Source: Xenorhabdus stockiae
Lineage (GTDB): Bacteria; Pseudomonadota; Gammaproteobacteria; Enterobacterales; Enterobacteriaceae
Direction of reading: 5' to 3'
DNA: 64,000 nt
NCBI RefSeq assembly: GCF_002632825.1
Contig: NZ_NJAJ01000004.1
Span: 62,001-126,000 of the forward strand
Numbering within the stretch: the first letter of the stretch is position 1; the number at the start of each line of letters is the position of its first letter. Position numbers and translations under genes: made by a program. The notes under the pieces are model-generated. The model had not been told where the DNA came from. It did no database searches and was given only the letters and a program-made list of their open reading frames with translations. Positions 1 through 8,343 of the stretch are shown here, piece by piece.

Positions 1-483
1 TCTCAGGTAGAGTTTGGCCTATTTTCTGGCTCAACTATTCATGAAGTTGCCCAAGTCGTTGCCGTTGGTCACACACAAGGAAATGCAGCCGAAGACACTG
101 CTGTTATCAGCAAAATGATCCGTGTCATGATGCTCGCGCCCTTTTTATTACTACTTTCGGGTTATCTTAGTCGGGTGAAATCTAAAAACTGTGTCAATGA
201 TCATGGAAAATCGCCAATTACCATCCCATGGTTTGCCATCTTTTTTATTGTCATGGCAGCTTTCAACTCTTTCCATTTATTACCAGAGCCCATTGTCAGC
301 TATATCATAACCATTGATACTGTTCTGCTGGCAATGGCTATGGCTGCTTTAGGGTTAACAACGCATATCAGTGCTATTCGTCAGGCCGGAACCAAGCCTA
401 TTTTGTTAGCCTTCCTTTTGTTTATCTGGCTGATGGTTGGAGGATTGATCATCAACAAAGGGATTCATCATTTACTCGGCTGA
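1..483 (+). CDS. yeiH: YeiH/UPF0324 family inner-membrane protein, C-terminal part
   Basis: The reading frame is open from base 1, so the N-terminus lies outside the window; the first ATG at 115 is internal. The first visible residues include [11 protein letters not shown], a conserved stretch of the YeiH family, followed by several hydrophobic segments typical of this polytopic membrane protein. The function of YeiH is not established; it is described as a putative sulfate-type or anion transporter-like protein. The neighbouring nfo gene downstream is the same as in E. coli, which supports the assignment. Confidence 0.9.
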   Translation, partial: SQVEFGLFSGSTIHEVAQVVAVGHTQGNAAEDTAVISKMIRVMMLAPFLLLLSGYLSRVKSKNCVNDHGKSPITIPWFAIFFIVMAAFNSFHLLPEPIVSYIITIDTVLLAMAMAALGLTTHISAIRQAGTKPILLAFLLFIWLMVGGLIINKGIHHLLG

Positions 484-607
484 AATTTTCACCTGAAAAA
501 AACAATGTCACTTTTCAGCGTATCACCCGACTGGCTATATCCGTCTTACAGAATTTCATTAACAACAAGAACAATGCATAATTAATGAAACAGAACAGGA
601 GAAAGAT

Positions 608-1450
608 ATGAAATTTGTTGGAGCCCATGTGAGCGCTGCGGGTGGTGTGGATCAGGCAGTGATTCGAGCCCATGAATTGAAAGCGTCTGCTTTTGCCTTA
701 TTCACAAAAAATCAGCGTCAATGGAATGCCCCTCCCCTGTCAACAGAAGTCATTGATAAATTTAAGGCGGGTTGTGAGCGTTACGGTTACGGTAAAGGTC
801 AGATCCTTCCTCATGATAGTTACCTGATTAATCTGGGTCATCCGGAATCTGAAGGACTGGAAAAATCCCGTGCTGCATTCCTTGATGAAATGCAGCGTTG
901 TGAGCAACTAGGTATTGATTTACTTAATTTCCATCCCGGCAGTCACCTGAAAAAAATTGATATCGATAAATGTCTGGCCCGTATCGCTGAATCTATCAAT
1001 ATTGTGCTAGACCAAACTCAGGGGGTCACGGCAGTGATTGAAAATACTGCCGGGCAGGGCACTAATCTGGGCTTCAAATTTGAACATCTGGCAGCCATTA
1101 TTGAGGGCGTTGAAGATAAAAGCCGGGTTGGTGTCTGTATCGATACCTGTCACGCTTTTGCGGCCGGTTATGACTTACGTACCGAGCAAAATTGCGATGC
1201 CACATTCAAAGCATTCGACGATATTGTCGGTTTCAAATACCTGCGAGCCATGCATCTCAATGATGCCAAAAGCGAGTTTTCCAGCCGTGTTGACCGCCAT
1301 CACAGCCTTGGTGAAGGCAACATAGGAAAAATCCCCTTCAGCTATATCATGAAAGATGATCGTTTCAATGGCATTCCTCTGATACTTGAAACGATCAATC
1401 CGGATATCTGGGATCAGGAAATTGCATGGCTAAAATCACAGCAAAGTTAA
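608..1450 (+). CDS. nfo: Endonuclease IV
   Basis: This is a 280-residue AP endonuclease that cleaves 5' of abasic sites and processes oxidised 3' ends in base-excision repair in the cytoplasm. The TIM-barrel family's metal-binding landmarks are visible in order: NFHPGSH near residue 110, the glutamate of VIENTAGQG near 145, [13 protein letters not shown] near 180, MHLNDAK near 216, [12 protein letters not shown], and ILETINPD near the end. Length is close to the E. coli protein (285). The ATG at 608 follows an AGGAGAAAG Shine-Dalgarno. Its stop abuts the stop of the convergent fruK gene with no spacer. Confidence 0.97.
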   Translation: MKFVGAHVSAAGGVDQAVIRAHELKASAFALFTKNQRQWNAPPLSTEVIDKFKAGCERYGYGKGQILPHDSYLINLGHPESEGLEKSRAAFLDEMQRCEQLGIDLLNFHPGSHLKKIDIDKCLARIAESINIVLDQTQGVTAVIENTAGQGTNLGFKFEHLAAIIEGVEDKSRVGVCIDTCHAFAAGYDLRTEQNCDATFKAFDDIVGFKYLRAMHLNDAKSEFSSRVDRHHSLGEGNIGKIPFSYIMKDDRFNGIPLILETINPDIWDQEIAWLKSQQS

Positions 1451-2389
1451 TTATCTGACAGGTGTCAATTGGATTTTCGACATCATTGATGCCAGCTCAG
1501 TGCGACTTCTGATCCCTACATCAGGCTGGCTAACCGTCAGAGCAGAAACTGCGGTTGCCAGGCGCAATGTATGTTCACTGGATTCACGCATCAGTAAACC
1601 ATAAACCAACCCACCAACCATAGAATCTCCGGCACCAACAGTACTGATGACGTCACAATGAGGTGGTTTTGCCAGCCATGCGCCGGAAGCATTCACCCAC
1701 AATGCTCCTTGCTCACCCAGTGAAATAACGACATGGGCGATCCCTTTTTGGCGCAACTCATGAGCAGCGTCAATAATGCTATCTAAATCCGGCAATGGTT
1801 TACCCGCCCAGATTTCTAATTCATAACGATTCGGTTTCACCAGCCATGGCGTTGCTTTGAGGCCAGCTGAAAATGCTTCACGGCTACTGTCAAAAATAAT
1901 ACAGGGACAACATTGCTGTAACTGTTTCATCCAATCGGTAAATGATTCAGGCGAAACTCCCTCAGGCAAGCTACCGCTAACCACAACCATATCAAATTGC
2001 CCCAGCCATGAGAGGGAATCAGTAATAAACTGCTCCCATTCCTTCTCTGTCACATGGAAACCTGAGAAATTAAAATCGGTCACATCACCATATTTTTCAG
2101 TCAGTTTCACATTGATACGTGTTCTACCAGAAACTAAATGAAAACGGTTGATCATCTTATTTTCATCGAAAAAATGTTGAAAACCGTCCTGATTTTCTTT
2201 TCCCAGAAAACCGCTGACGGTGACATCAATACCCAAATCACGTAGTACCTTCGCAACATTATTACCTTTTCCGGCAGCATGTAACCCTGCGGTGCGTACA
2301 CGATTAACGGTTCCTTTAACAATATCTGGACACAGGCCAACTAAATCATAAGCTGGATTTAAGGTTATTGTGGCAACTCGACGGCTCAT
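1451..2389 (-). CDS. fruK: 1-phosphofructokinase (orphan, no fruB/fruA beside it)
   Basis: This 312-residue PfkB/ribokinase-family kinase phosphorylates fructose-1-phosphate to fructose-1,6-bisphosphate. The N-terminal MSRRVATITLNPAYDL, the GKGNNVAKVL sugar-binding segment near residue 40, and the C-terminal TVGAGDSMVGGL anion hole and catalytic Asp near residue 255 all match E. coli FruK closely. In E. coli it is the middle gene of fruBKA. Here neither fruB (upstream, beyond 2389) nor fruA (downstream, where nfo sits) is present, so its substrate must come from a PTS encoded elsewhere, or the gene is a leftover. A Cra-type operator lies 72 bp upstream. The start is ATG with AGGAG about 12 nt upstream, a rather long spacing. 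Confidence 0.93.
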   Translation of the reverse strand: MSRRVATITLNPAYDLVGLCPDIVKGTVNRVRTAGLHAAGKGNNVAKVLRDLGIDVTVSGFLGKENQDGFQHFFDENKMINRFHLVSGRTRINVKLTEKYGDVTDFNFSGFHVTEKEWEQFITDSLSWLGQFDMVVVSGSLPEGVSPESFTDWMKQLQQCCPCIIFDSSREAFSAGLKATPWLVKPNRYELEIWAGKPLPDLDSIIDAAHELRQKGIAHVVISLGEQGALWVNASGAWLAKPPHCDVISTVGAGDSMVGGLVYGLLMRESSEHTLRLATAVSALTVSQPDVGIRSRTELASMMSKIQLTPVR

Positions 2390-2408
2390 CTTGCCCAGTA
2401 TCTCCTGA

Positions 2409-2450
2409 ATAAATAGTCATAAATCACATTAAAATTCCTCGACTATTTAT
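2409..2450. promoter_or_regulatory. Perfect inverted repeat in the fruK leader
   Basis: The arms ATAAATAGTC (2409-2418) and GACTATTTAT (2441-2450) are exact complements separated by 22 nt. They lie between the Cra-like site and the fruK ribosome binding site, so a fruK transcript starting near the Cra site would carry this hairpin in its 5' leader. No function is known; it may be chance in AT-rich DNA. Confidence 0.4.
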
Positions 2451-2461
2451 AACATCAAAAT

Positions 2462-2473
2462 TGAATCGTTTCA
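2462..2473. promoter_or_regulatory. Cra (FruR) operator upstream of fruK
   Basis: The 12 bases TGAATCGTTTCA fit the Cra consensus (TGAAxCGTTTCA), the repressor of fruBKA that is released by fructose-1-phosphate. Read towards fruK the site is followed by a TATAAAT-like -10 segment, so it would overlap the -35 region. Known: Cra represses the fru operon in enterobacteria. Inferred: this site controls the orphan fruK. Confidence 0.75.
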
Positions 2474-2628
2474 GTTAAATTTAATATCAGATTGGTCATT
2501 GTGTTATCTCAATCCAAAAGTAAAAATATCGGCAACCGATAATTTTTTATCCGATGAAGAAAAAAGGCCTTCAGTTAATTTAAAGTTTCCCCCACAGAGA
2601 AAAACTTTACGAGCAAAGGAATAAATCA

Positions 2629-3048
2629 ATGTCAGTGGTTGTTGGAGTTGGTGTCATTATCATTAATGATAAAGGTGAAATTTTGCTGGGAAAGCGGACG
2701 GGTAAACATGCCCCGTACTGGTCAATATTTGGCGGACATGTTGATCCCGGTGAAACATTTGAAGAATGTGCTATCCGTGAAATTCAGGAAGAAATTGGCT
2801 TAAACATTCAAAATCCGCAAGTTTATGGGATCTGCAATAACATCCAAACCTACCGTGAAGAAGGAAAGCATACTATTTCTGTCTGCCTGATGGCCCACCA
2901 TCCCGGCGGAGAACCGCGTCTAATGGAACCAGAAAAATGTAACCAACTTATCTGGTGTGATCCTAATAATCTTCCAGAACCTCATTTTGAAGCCAGCCGC
3001 AATGCAATTAAACTCTGGCAAGAGAAAAAGTTCTATTTGCCTGCCTGA
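2629..3048 (+). CDS. Nudix hydrolase (NUDT15/MutT-like)
   Basis: This is a 139-residue single-domain Nudix protein. The Nudix box runs from about residue 41, beginning GGHVDPGETFEEC and ending REIQEEIGL, with the full set of catalytic Gly, Glu and REXXEE residues. The preceding GKRTGKHAPYWSIFGG and the later PHFEASRNAI segment resemble the NUDT15-like branch that hydrolyses (d)NTPs, but the substrate cannot be set from sequence. The ATG at 2629 follows AAAGGAAT. It is divergent from fruK and upstream of mtr on the same strand. It is not a usual neighbour of these genes in E. coli. Confidence 0.88.
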   Translation: MSVVVGVGVIIINDKGEILLGKRTGKHAPYWSIFGGHVDPGETFEECAIREIQEEIGLNIQNPQVYGICNNIQTYREEGKHTISVCLMAHHPGGEPRLMEPEKCNQLIWCDPNNLPEPHFEASRNAIKLWQEKKFYLPA

Positions 3049-3132
3049 CATGCGGATACACTGCCAATATCGACAAAAAGCAGTGTATCTGAAACCAAAC
3101 AAAAGCCATTTACATATCTCCTTGATTAATTG

Positions 3133-3173
3133 TTTACACATGTTCCTTATTAATGTATCGTCGCGCTAGTACA
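3133..3173 (+). promoter_or_regulatory. Predicted mtr promoter with overlapping TrpR-like operator
   Basis: A -35 TTTACA at 3133-3138 is followed after 17 bp by TATCGT at 3156-3161. A 20-bp site with TGTA...TACA ends (3154-3173), containing CTAGTACA, overlaps the -10. From memory E. coli mtr has a TrpR operator of the same size and end sequence overlapping its -10; about 12 of 20 positions agree. The operator role is inference. Confidence 0.4.
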
Positions 3174-3202
3174 AAGGTAACACTTATTCATCAGGAGTCT
3201 AT

Positions 3203-4447
3203 ATGACCATTGAGGTAACGCAAAATTTTAAACGCCCCTCTATATTAGGCGGAGCAATGATCATTGCCGGTACTGCTGTCGGTGCTGGTATGTTTTCCAT
3301 TCCCATCGTCACTTCTGGTGTATGGTTCACAGGATCAATAATTTTGCTGGTTTACACTTGGGTCTGTATCTATTTCTCAAGCCTGATGATCTTAGAAGCC
3401 AATATGAATTACCCCTGTGGGGCTAGCTTCCACACCATTACCAAAGATTTGCTGGGTAAAGGCTGGAATGTACTCACTGGGTTATCCATTACCTTTGTTT
3501 TATATATTCTGACTTATGCTTATATTTCAGCTGGCGGCTCAATTATTTTTCGTAATCTCAATAGCACTATTCCTCTGCCACAAGCCGGAACCGGCCTGAT
3601 TTTTTCCTTTATTGTTGCCTTCATTGTCTGGTTATCAACCAAAGCCGTTGATCGCCTGAGCACGATTTTAATCGGTGGTATGGTCATCACATTTATCATG
3701 TCAGTGGGAGGAATGTTTACTGAAGTCAAACCTGCTATATTGTTTGATCAGACAAATACCGAAACCAGTTACCTACCTTACGCTTTAATGGCATTGCCAT
3801 ATCTACTGACTTCCTTTGGCTATCATGGCAACGTACCAGGGTTAGTGAAATATTATAATAAGGATGTCAAAGCCATTACCCGCAGTATGCTCTATGGCTC
3901 TCTGATAGCACTGACCATCTACATTTTGTGGCAGTTTGCTATTCAAGGAAATATTCCCCGTGAAGCATTTAAACAGGTCATTGCTGATGGTGGTAATGTC
4001 AGCGCTCTGCTGAACCAAATGGATAATGTGTCTGGCAATGAGACGATAAATCAATTGTTAAATGCCTTCTCATATATGGCATTATCTAGCTCATTTTTAG
4101 GTGTTTCGCTTGGATTATTTGATTATCTGGCTGATTTTTTCGGATTTGATGATAGCCATACAGGGCGTTTAAAGACGGCTTTAATAACGTTTATCCCACC
4201 TACCGTTCTGGCTTTACTCTTCCCGAATGGTTTCCTGTATGCAATCGGGTTTGCAGGACTTGCAGCCACTATCTGGGCAGTTATCGTGCCGGCACTGATG
4301 GCTCGTGCCAGCCGTCGGCGCCATCCACAAGCCAGTTATCGTGCCCCCGGTGGCAATATCCTGATAGTTTTTATTATCCTGTTTGGTCTAATCAATGCAA
4401 TCGTACACATTCTGTCTTTATTTGACCTTTTACCTGCCTACCGCTAA
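3203..4447 (+). CDS. mtr: Tryptophan-specific proton symporter Mtr
   Basis: This 414-residue inner-membrane permease of the aromatic amino acid (HAAAP) family has the length of E. coli Mtr. Shared stretches include LGGAMIIAGTAVGAGMFS near the N-terminus, ITKDLLGKGWNV near 90, SFGYHGNVP near 215, SSFLGVSLGLFDYLADFFGF near 300 and LFPNGFLYAIGFAGLAATIW near 345. The C-terminal HILSLFDLLPAYR also fits Mtr rather than TyrP or TnaB. About eleven hydrophobic segments are visible. The ATG at 3203 has TCAGGAGTC upstream. In E. coli mtr lies elsewhere, so it is a displaced gene here. Confidence 0.92.
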   Translation: MTIEVTQNFKRPSILGGAMIIAGTAVGAGMFSIPIVTSGVWFTGSIILLVYTWVCIYFSSLMILEANMNYPCGASFHTITKDLLGKGWNVLTGLSITFVLYILTYAYISAGGSIIFRNLNSTIPLPQAGTGLIFSFIVAFIVWLSTKAVDRLSTILIGGMVITFIMSVGGMFTEVKPAILFDQTNTETSYLPYALMALPYLLTSFGYHGNVPGLVKYYNKDVKAITRSMLYGSLIALTIYILWQFAIQGNIPREAFKQVIADGGNVSALLNQMDNVSGNETINQLLNAFSYMALSSSFLGVSLGLFDYLADFFGFDDSHTGRLKTALITFIPPTVLALLFPNGFLYAIGFAGLAATIWAVIVPALMARASRRRHPQASYRAPGGNILIVFIILFGLINAIVHILSLFDLLPAYR

Positions 4448-4465
4448 TTCTGACTAAGTTTCCCT

Positions 4466-4495
4466 GCTCCGGTAAAAGTACCGGGGCATTCATTT
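4466..4495 (+). terminator. Probable mtr terminator
   Basis: A 9-bp stem, GCTCCGGTA/TACCGGGGC with one G-T pair and an AAAG loop, lies 19 nt after the mtr stop. It is followed by ATTCATTTCTT, a weak T tract. Confidence 0.55.
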
Positions 4496-4570
4496 CTTGC
4501 CTAATCTCCTGACTGCGAGTAATTTTGTCGCCACTAAAATCCTTATTCCACTGTATTACAGAAGGTATCT

Positions 4571-5143
4571 ATGGCTAAAGCCAATGAAATTAAACGCGGA
4601 ACCGCAATCAATCACAACGGAAAACTATTATTAGTAAAAGACATTGATATTCAGTCACCCAGCGCACGTGGTGCCAGTACACTGTATAAGATGCGCTTTA
4701 CCGATATTCGTACCGGTCAGAAAGTGGAAGAACGCTTCAAAGGTGATGATATTCTGGAAACGATTACATTAACTCGTCGTAGTGTCAGTTTTTCGTACAT
4801 CGATGGCGATGAATATATCTTCATGGATAATGAGGATTTCACGCCGTATCACTTTAAAAAAGAACAAATTGAAGAAGAACTACTGTTTATCCCGGAAGAA
4901 GGTTTGCCGGGAATGCAAGTGATGACAATGGAAGGTCAACTGTTGGCTCTGGAATTACCACAAACTGTTGATATGGTCATTGAAGAAACGTCACCGGGAA
5001 TTAAAGGCGCATCAGCAAGTGCCCGTACAAAACCAGCAAAAATGAGCACAGGGCTGTCGATTCAGGTTCCTGAATACCTGAGTACCGGAGAAAAAATCCG
5101 CATTCACATTGCAGAACGTCGTTATATGGGACGTTGCGATTAG
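4571..5143 (+). CDS. efpL: Elongation factor P-like protein EfpL (YeiP)
   Basis: This 190-residue three-domain EF-P paralogue relieves ribosome stalling at polyproline and related motifs. The tip of the first domain reads SPSARGAS with Arg33 where EF-P carries its modified lysine, which is the hallmark of the EfpL branch and means no post-translational modification is expected. The oligonucleotide-binding domains follow, ending in [16 protein letters not shown]. The ATG at 4571 follows GAAGG. E. coli has yeiR next to this gene; here that place is taken by an AT-rich island. Confidence 0.96.
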   Translation: MAKANEIKRGTAINHNGKLLLVKDIDIQSPSARGASTLYKMRFTDIRTGQKVEERFKGDDILETITLTRRSVSFSYIDGDEYIFMDNEDFTPYHFKKEQIEEELLFIPEEGLPGMQVMTMEGQLLALELPQTVDMVIEETSPGIKGASASARTKPAKMSTGLSIQVPEYLSTGEKIRIHIAERRYMGRCD

Positions 5144-5159
5144 TTCAGTGTTTTTGGAT

Positions 5160-5194
5160 ATAAGTTGCTCTTTTCTGATAAAAGAGCAACTTAT
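5160..5194. terminator. Bidirectional terminator between efpL and the fimbrial-like gene
   Basis: A perfect 15-bp stem (ATAAGTTGCTCTTTT and its complement) with a CTGAT loop sits 16 nt after the efpL stop and 12 nt beyond the stop of the convergent gene. T tracts within the stem serve both directions. Confidence 0.85.
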
Positions 5195-5206
5195 TATCTG
5201 TTTAAA

Positions 5207-5524
5207 TTAAAAATAATCCACATTAATAATTGCCAAACGCTTTTTATTATCAGTCCATTTCACTTTAGTAACACCTATATTACCGGGAAGGATAATACTT
5301 CCGGGATTTTTTGCTTTGTAGACTGAAACAATCTGTTTTACCGTAATATTTTTACCCTTTCTATAGCAGGAGATATTGGCCTGAGCACTTGATACAACAA
5401 CCTGACACCCGGGATCAACAATAGAGCCTGAAAAGTGTATTTTTCCACTTGTAGATTGTGCATATCCATAAGAAATCCATGAAAACAACAAAACGCTGAT
5501 TAATAGTTTAAGATAATTTTGCAT
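5207..5524 (-). CDS. Small exported protein with a fimbrial-subunit-like N-terminus
   Basis: This predicts a 105-residue protein. Residues 1-22 (MQNYLKLLISVLLFSWISYG...) form a signal peptide ending near YAQS. The mature start, SGKIHFSGSIVDPGCQV, resembles the N-terminal strand of type 1 pilins, and two cysteines about 15 residues apart (GCQ and SCY) would match the pilin disulfide. The C-terminal strand INVDYF is also pilin-like. At roughly 80 mature residues it is much shorter than a normal pilin (about 150-160), and no chaperone or usher gene is near. I chose the ATG at 5524 because AGGTC precedes it and the signal peptide then starts correctly. Family membership is inference. Confidence 0.6.
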   Translation of the reverse strand: MQNYLKLLISVLLFSWISYGYAQSTSGKIHFSGSIVDPGCQVVVSSAQANISCYRKGKNITVKQIVSVYKAKNPGSIILPGNIGVTKVKWTDNKKRLAIINVDYF

Positions 5525-5860
5525 GGTGACCTCACTTCGTTTGTCCATTAACTAAAACTCAGTTACCTTTTATTCCTTCATCTCCATAATAAATATTTAA
5601 TGTGAAAATAATACGACATCAATACCTTTTATTGATTTATATCAAAGGTGAATTTATAGCTAAAAAGAAAGATGCTACTTTCATTAATTAATTTAAAATA
5701 CTGTTATTAACAACTAATATTTGAGTTAAATTTCATATAAAATTTAAAATAAATCACAAAATTTTAAAATTAGCGAAGCAAGGAAATTAGAAAATTGTTA
5801 TATAACATTTAGTGATAAGTTATAGTGACAAATCCTAATTCTTATTTGCTCCAATCTATC
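5525..5860. other. AT-rich intergenic stretch
   Basis: This stretch is dominated by A and T runs, with no open frame showing protein-like composition. It would hold the promoter of the fimbrial-like gene on the minus strand. I see no clear repeat or RNA gene. Confidence 0.5.
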
Positions 5861-6148
5861 TTACTCCCTTTGTCCTAATATATATTGGTCATTAAGATGG
5901 ATTGCCACTATTCTTCTGGGAATTGTATTATTTTTTCTTATGTATTGATTGTTGTGGTGCTTATGCCAGCTTACTGTTTTTTCAGTTTCTCTATTTCGAT
6001 TATCAGATATACAAGGGGGATCATCAGCAGCAAAATCAAAGGATCGAGAGGTATCCGGTTTGAATTTTAAATCCGGAGGATAATGAGCCAATACAGGATA
6101 AGATAAAAATATATACAAAAATATGACTATGTTCTTTAACATAAGCAT
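5861..6148 (-). CDS. Small predicted secreted protein, unknown function
   Basis: This is a 95-residue product. Residues 1-21 form a convincing signal peptide (MLMLKNIVIFLYIFLSYPVLA), followed by a hydrophilic mature part rich in His, Asn, Arg and Asp with one cysteine. GCAGAGGTTAA sits just upstream of the ATG, a good ribosome binding site, which is the main reason to call it real. A second in-frame ATG two codons later is possible. I recognise no family. Codon use is AT-rich like the surrounding island and unlike the flanking efpL and lpxT. Confidence 0.5.
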   Translation of the reverse strand: MLMLKNIVIFLYIFLSYPVLAHYPPDLKFKPDTSRSFDFAADDPPCISDNRNRETEKTVSWHKHHNNQYIRKNNTIPRRIVAIHLNDQYILGQRE

Positions 6149-6614
6149 TTAACCTCTGCAACCGGTATCACTACCTTTTTCGGTTTTAATCCCATGCCAA
6201 TCCCTAAACCAGACAACGGTTTAACGCTCTGCTATCTATATAACGATACAACGGAAAATGAAACAATTTCTTTATATGTTTTATTTATCCCAAGCACAAT
6301 TCAACATAATATACTAACAAATTAGGATATGAAAAAATCAACAATTAATTATTTAATAATAGTCAGTGCTCAATAATTACACCAAATATATATTATTGTT
6401 ACTGAGGTAGCCATTTAACTATTTTTTCGATATCTTGATATTATTCATGTGATAATGATATGAAATGTAATCAATAGAAAATATAAATATATAAACACTA
6501 TACAGATTACATATTACGCAGCCGAATGATTACTCTTTTCCCTAATTTTTGTTATAGTGCCCTAACCCTCAATCTAGCTACCAAAACCCATTGTCGCATT
6601 AAAATAGGTAACAC
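6149..6614. other. AT-rich intergenic stretch with the lpxT promoter
   Basis: No credible gene is seen. An extended -10-like TTGTTATAGT at about 6549-6558 lies some 60 bp before lpxT and is the best promoter candidate. The rest is AT-rich DNA between the small secreted-protein gene and lpxT. Confidence 0.4.
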
Positions 6615-7319
6615 ATGACCCGTAGTCGCCCACTAACTATACTTATACTCAATATGCTTGGTTTCGCCCTGTTTTTCTCATGGTATTTACCTGAGAATCA
6701 CGGCTTTTGGTTTCATATTGACTCCACCATTTTTCATTACTTTAATGAAAAACTACTCCCAAATTCAAAATTTGCATTATTTGTCGCTATCGTGAATATA
6801 AGAGCATTTGACGTCATCTCACTCTTATGTATGGGTTTACTTTATTATAGCGCATTTCGTAAACAAAATTACGCAGGAAAACGCCGTCTTTTTATGATTG
6901 GTCTGGTCATGCTGATAACCGCCGTGATCATCAATCAGATTGGTCATCAGATCCCTGTCAGCCGTCCGAGCCCGACTTTAACATTTGAAAACGTCAATCG
7001 TGTAAGCGAAATGACAAGCTGGCATACCAAAGATGCTTCCGGTGATAGCTTCCCGGGAGATCACGGGTTGATGCTGCTAATTTTTAGCTGTTTTATCCTT
7101 CGATACATTTCTCGTGGGGCATTCTTTATCGCTTTACTGATTATGATAGCTTTTGCTCTCCCCCGAATTATGGCTGGTGCGCATTGGTTTACAGATATTG
7201 CTGTTGGTTCATTATCACTCACTTTAGTTGGAGTAAGCTGGGCATTATTGACTCCTCTGAGTGACATTTTGGCTGATTGGTTAGATAAAAAATTACCGCA
7301 TATCGGTCGTACTCACTAA
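6615..7319 (+). CDS. lpxT: Lipid A 1-diphosphate synthase LpxT (PAP2 family)
   Basis: This is a 234-residue inner-membrane phosphotransferase that adds a phosphate from undecaprenyl diphosphate to the 1-position of lipid A on the periplasmic face. The three PAP2 signature blocks are present: SRPSPT near residue 116, SFPGDHG near 145 and GAHWFTDIAVG near 193 (His catalytic residues in the last two). About six membrane segments flank them. Length is near E. coli LpxT (237). It lies directly upstream of mepS, the same order as in E. coli. Confidence 0.94.
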   Translation: MTRSRPLTILILNMLGFALFFSWYLPENHGFWFHIDSTIFHYFNEKLLPNSKFALFVAIVNIRAFDVISLLCMGLLYYSAFRKQNYAGKRRLFMIGLVMLITAVIINQIGHQIPVSRPSPTLTFENVNRVSEMTSWHTKDASGDSFPGDHGLMLLIFSCFILRYISRGAFFIALLIMIAFALPRIMAGAHWFTDIAVGSLSLTLVGVSWALLTPLSDILADWLDKKLPHIGRTH

Positions 7320-7329
7320 AAAGATAATC

Positions 7330-7391
7330 ATTATCGGGGAGATACTTACTATCTCTCCGATAATATAGACTTTTTCTCCAACGGAGAAAAA
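7330..7391 (+). terminator. Double hairpin terminator after lpxT
   Basis: The first stem (7330-7344 with 7350-7364, 15 bp including one G-T pair) precedes the T run at 7371-7375. That T run is itself the 5' arm of a second perfect 9-bp hairpin, TTTTTCTCC-AAC-GGAGAAAAA (7371-7391). The remaining bases to 7664 are AT-rich and hold the mepS promoter region. Confidence 0.7.
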
Positions 7392-7664
7392 ACAAACAAA
7401 ATAATTCTAACCTATTAGTTTATAATCTAATTTTTTGTAAATAATTATTTTTATCTCTCGCTTTTTTCTCACAGTTTCTGTACTCTTCCGCTAGTCCTTT
7501 TTATTAAAATACTCCTTTTGTAAAGATATTAATAAAATGTGTGGCTTCACACACTTTAGGGACGAAAAATTTGTCAATTCGCTACTTTATACTAGCCTTT
7601 AGAACGTTTAGTGTTTTTGTGGTGGCGATAAGTCACATTAAGGACTGCAAGGGAAATTAATATA

Positions 7665-8261
7665 ATGGTCAAATCTCAACCAATACTGAGATATGTATTG
7701 CGGTTTATTCCCGCAATTATCGCGGCAGTGGCACTGACCGCATGTAGTTCTCCAGATTCCCAAATACGTAGTAAAAAACCTGAAACTCAGACCGTAAACG
7801 GTCAGAACAGTCAAAAACATTTTCTCCTGCAAACATCTCAGGATGAATTTGAAACATTGGTTAAAAATCTGGATATCAAATCTAAGATCCTTAACCAATA
7901 CGCAGACTGGAAAGGAGTTGCCTATCGGCTCGGTGGTAATACGAAACGTGGCATTGACTGTTCAGCTTTCGTACAACGCACCTTTCATGATCAGTTCGGT
8001 ATGGCATTACCCCGCTCTACATCAGGGCAGCAGAGTATAGGTCAGACAGTTAGCCGTACCAAATTAAAAGCGGGTGATTTAGTACTCTTTAAGACAGGTG
8101 TTCACAGGCGCCATATCGGTATCTATATAGGTAATAACCAGTTTGTCCATGCTTCCACTAGTAGTGGTGTCATGGTTTCCAAATTAACAGATACTTATTG
8201 GAGCAAACGCTATTACGGTGCACGCCGTGTTTTAGCAGATGATCTTAAGGCCTCAATATAG
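7665..8261 (+). CDS. mepS: Murein DD-endopeptidase MepS (Spr), NlpC/P60 lipoprotein
   Basis: This 198-residue outer-membrane lipoprotein cleaves D-Ala-mDAP cross-links to allow peptidoglycan growth. The signal peptide ends in the lipobox LTAC with Cys27. The NlpC/P60 catalytic triad is visible: Cys99 in DCSAF, His150 in RRHIGIY and His162 in FVHAS. Length is slightly above E. coli MepS (188), with the extra residues in the linker after the lipobox. It follows lpxT in the same order as E. coli. Confidence 0.96.
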   Translation: MVKSQPILRYVLRFIPAIIAAVALTACSSPDSQIRSKKPETQTVNGQNSQKHFLLQTSQDEFETLVKNLDIKSKILNQYADWKGVAYRLGGNTKRGIDCSAFVQRTFHDQFGMALPRSTSGQQSIGQTVSRTKLKAGDLVLFKTGVHRRHIGIYIGNNQFVHASTSSGVMVSKLTDTYWSKRYYGARRVLADDLKASI

Positions 8262-8297
8262 CCTCTTTTTTCTACCCTATATTTTCTCTTGCAGTAT

Positions 8298-8330
8298 AAA
8301 AAACGCCTCCATTCGGAAGCGTTTTTTATT
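8298..8330. terminator. Terminator between mepS and yejG
   Basis: The stem AAAAACGC-CTCC / GGAA-GCGTTTTT has one mismatch and an ATTC loop, and is followed by a T run. It lies between convergent mepS and yejG and can serve both. Confidence 0.75.
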
Positions 8331-8343
8331 CAGTTATTATTCG

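Noticed and set aside
1038..1325. Open frame of 95 codons inside nfo on the same strand
   Set aside because: It lies wholly inside nfo in another frame, has no ribosome binding site and reads as a shadow of endonuclease IV.
3055..3089. Inverted repeat GATACACTG/CAGTGTATC after the Nudix gene
   Set aside because: The 9-bp stem has a 17-nt loop and no T tract on either strand, so it is not a convincing terminator; left unassigned.
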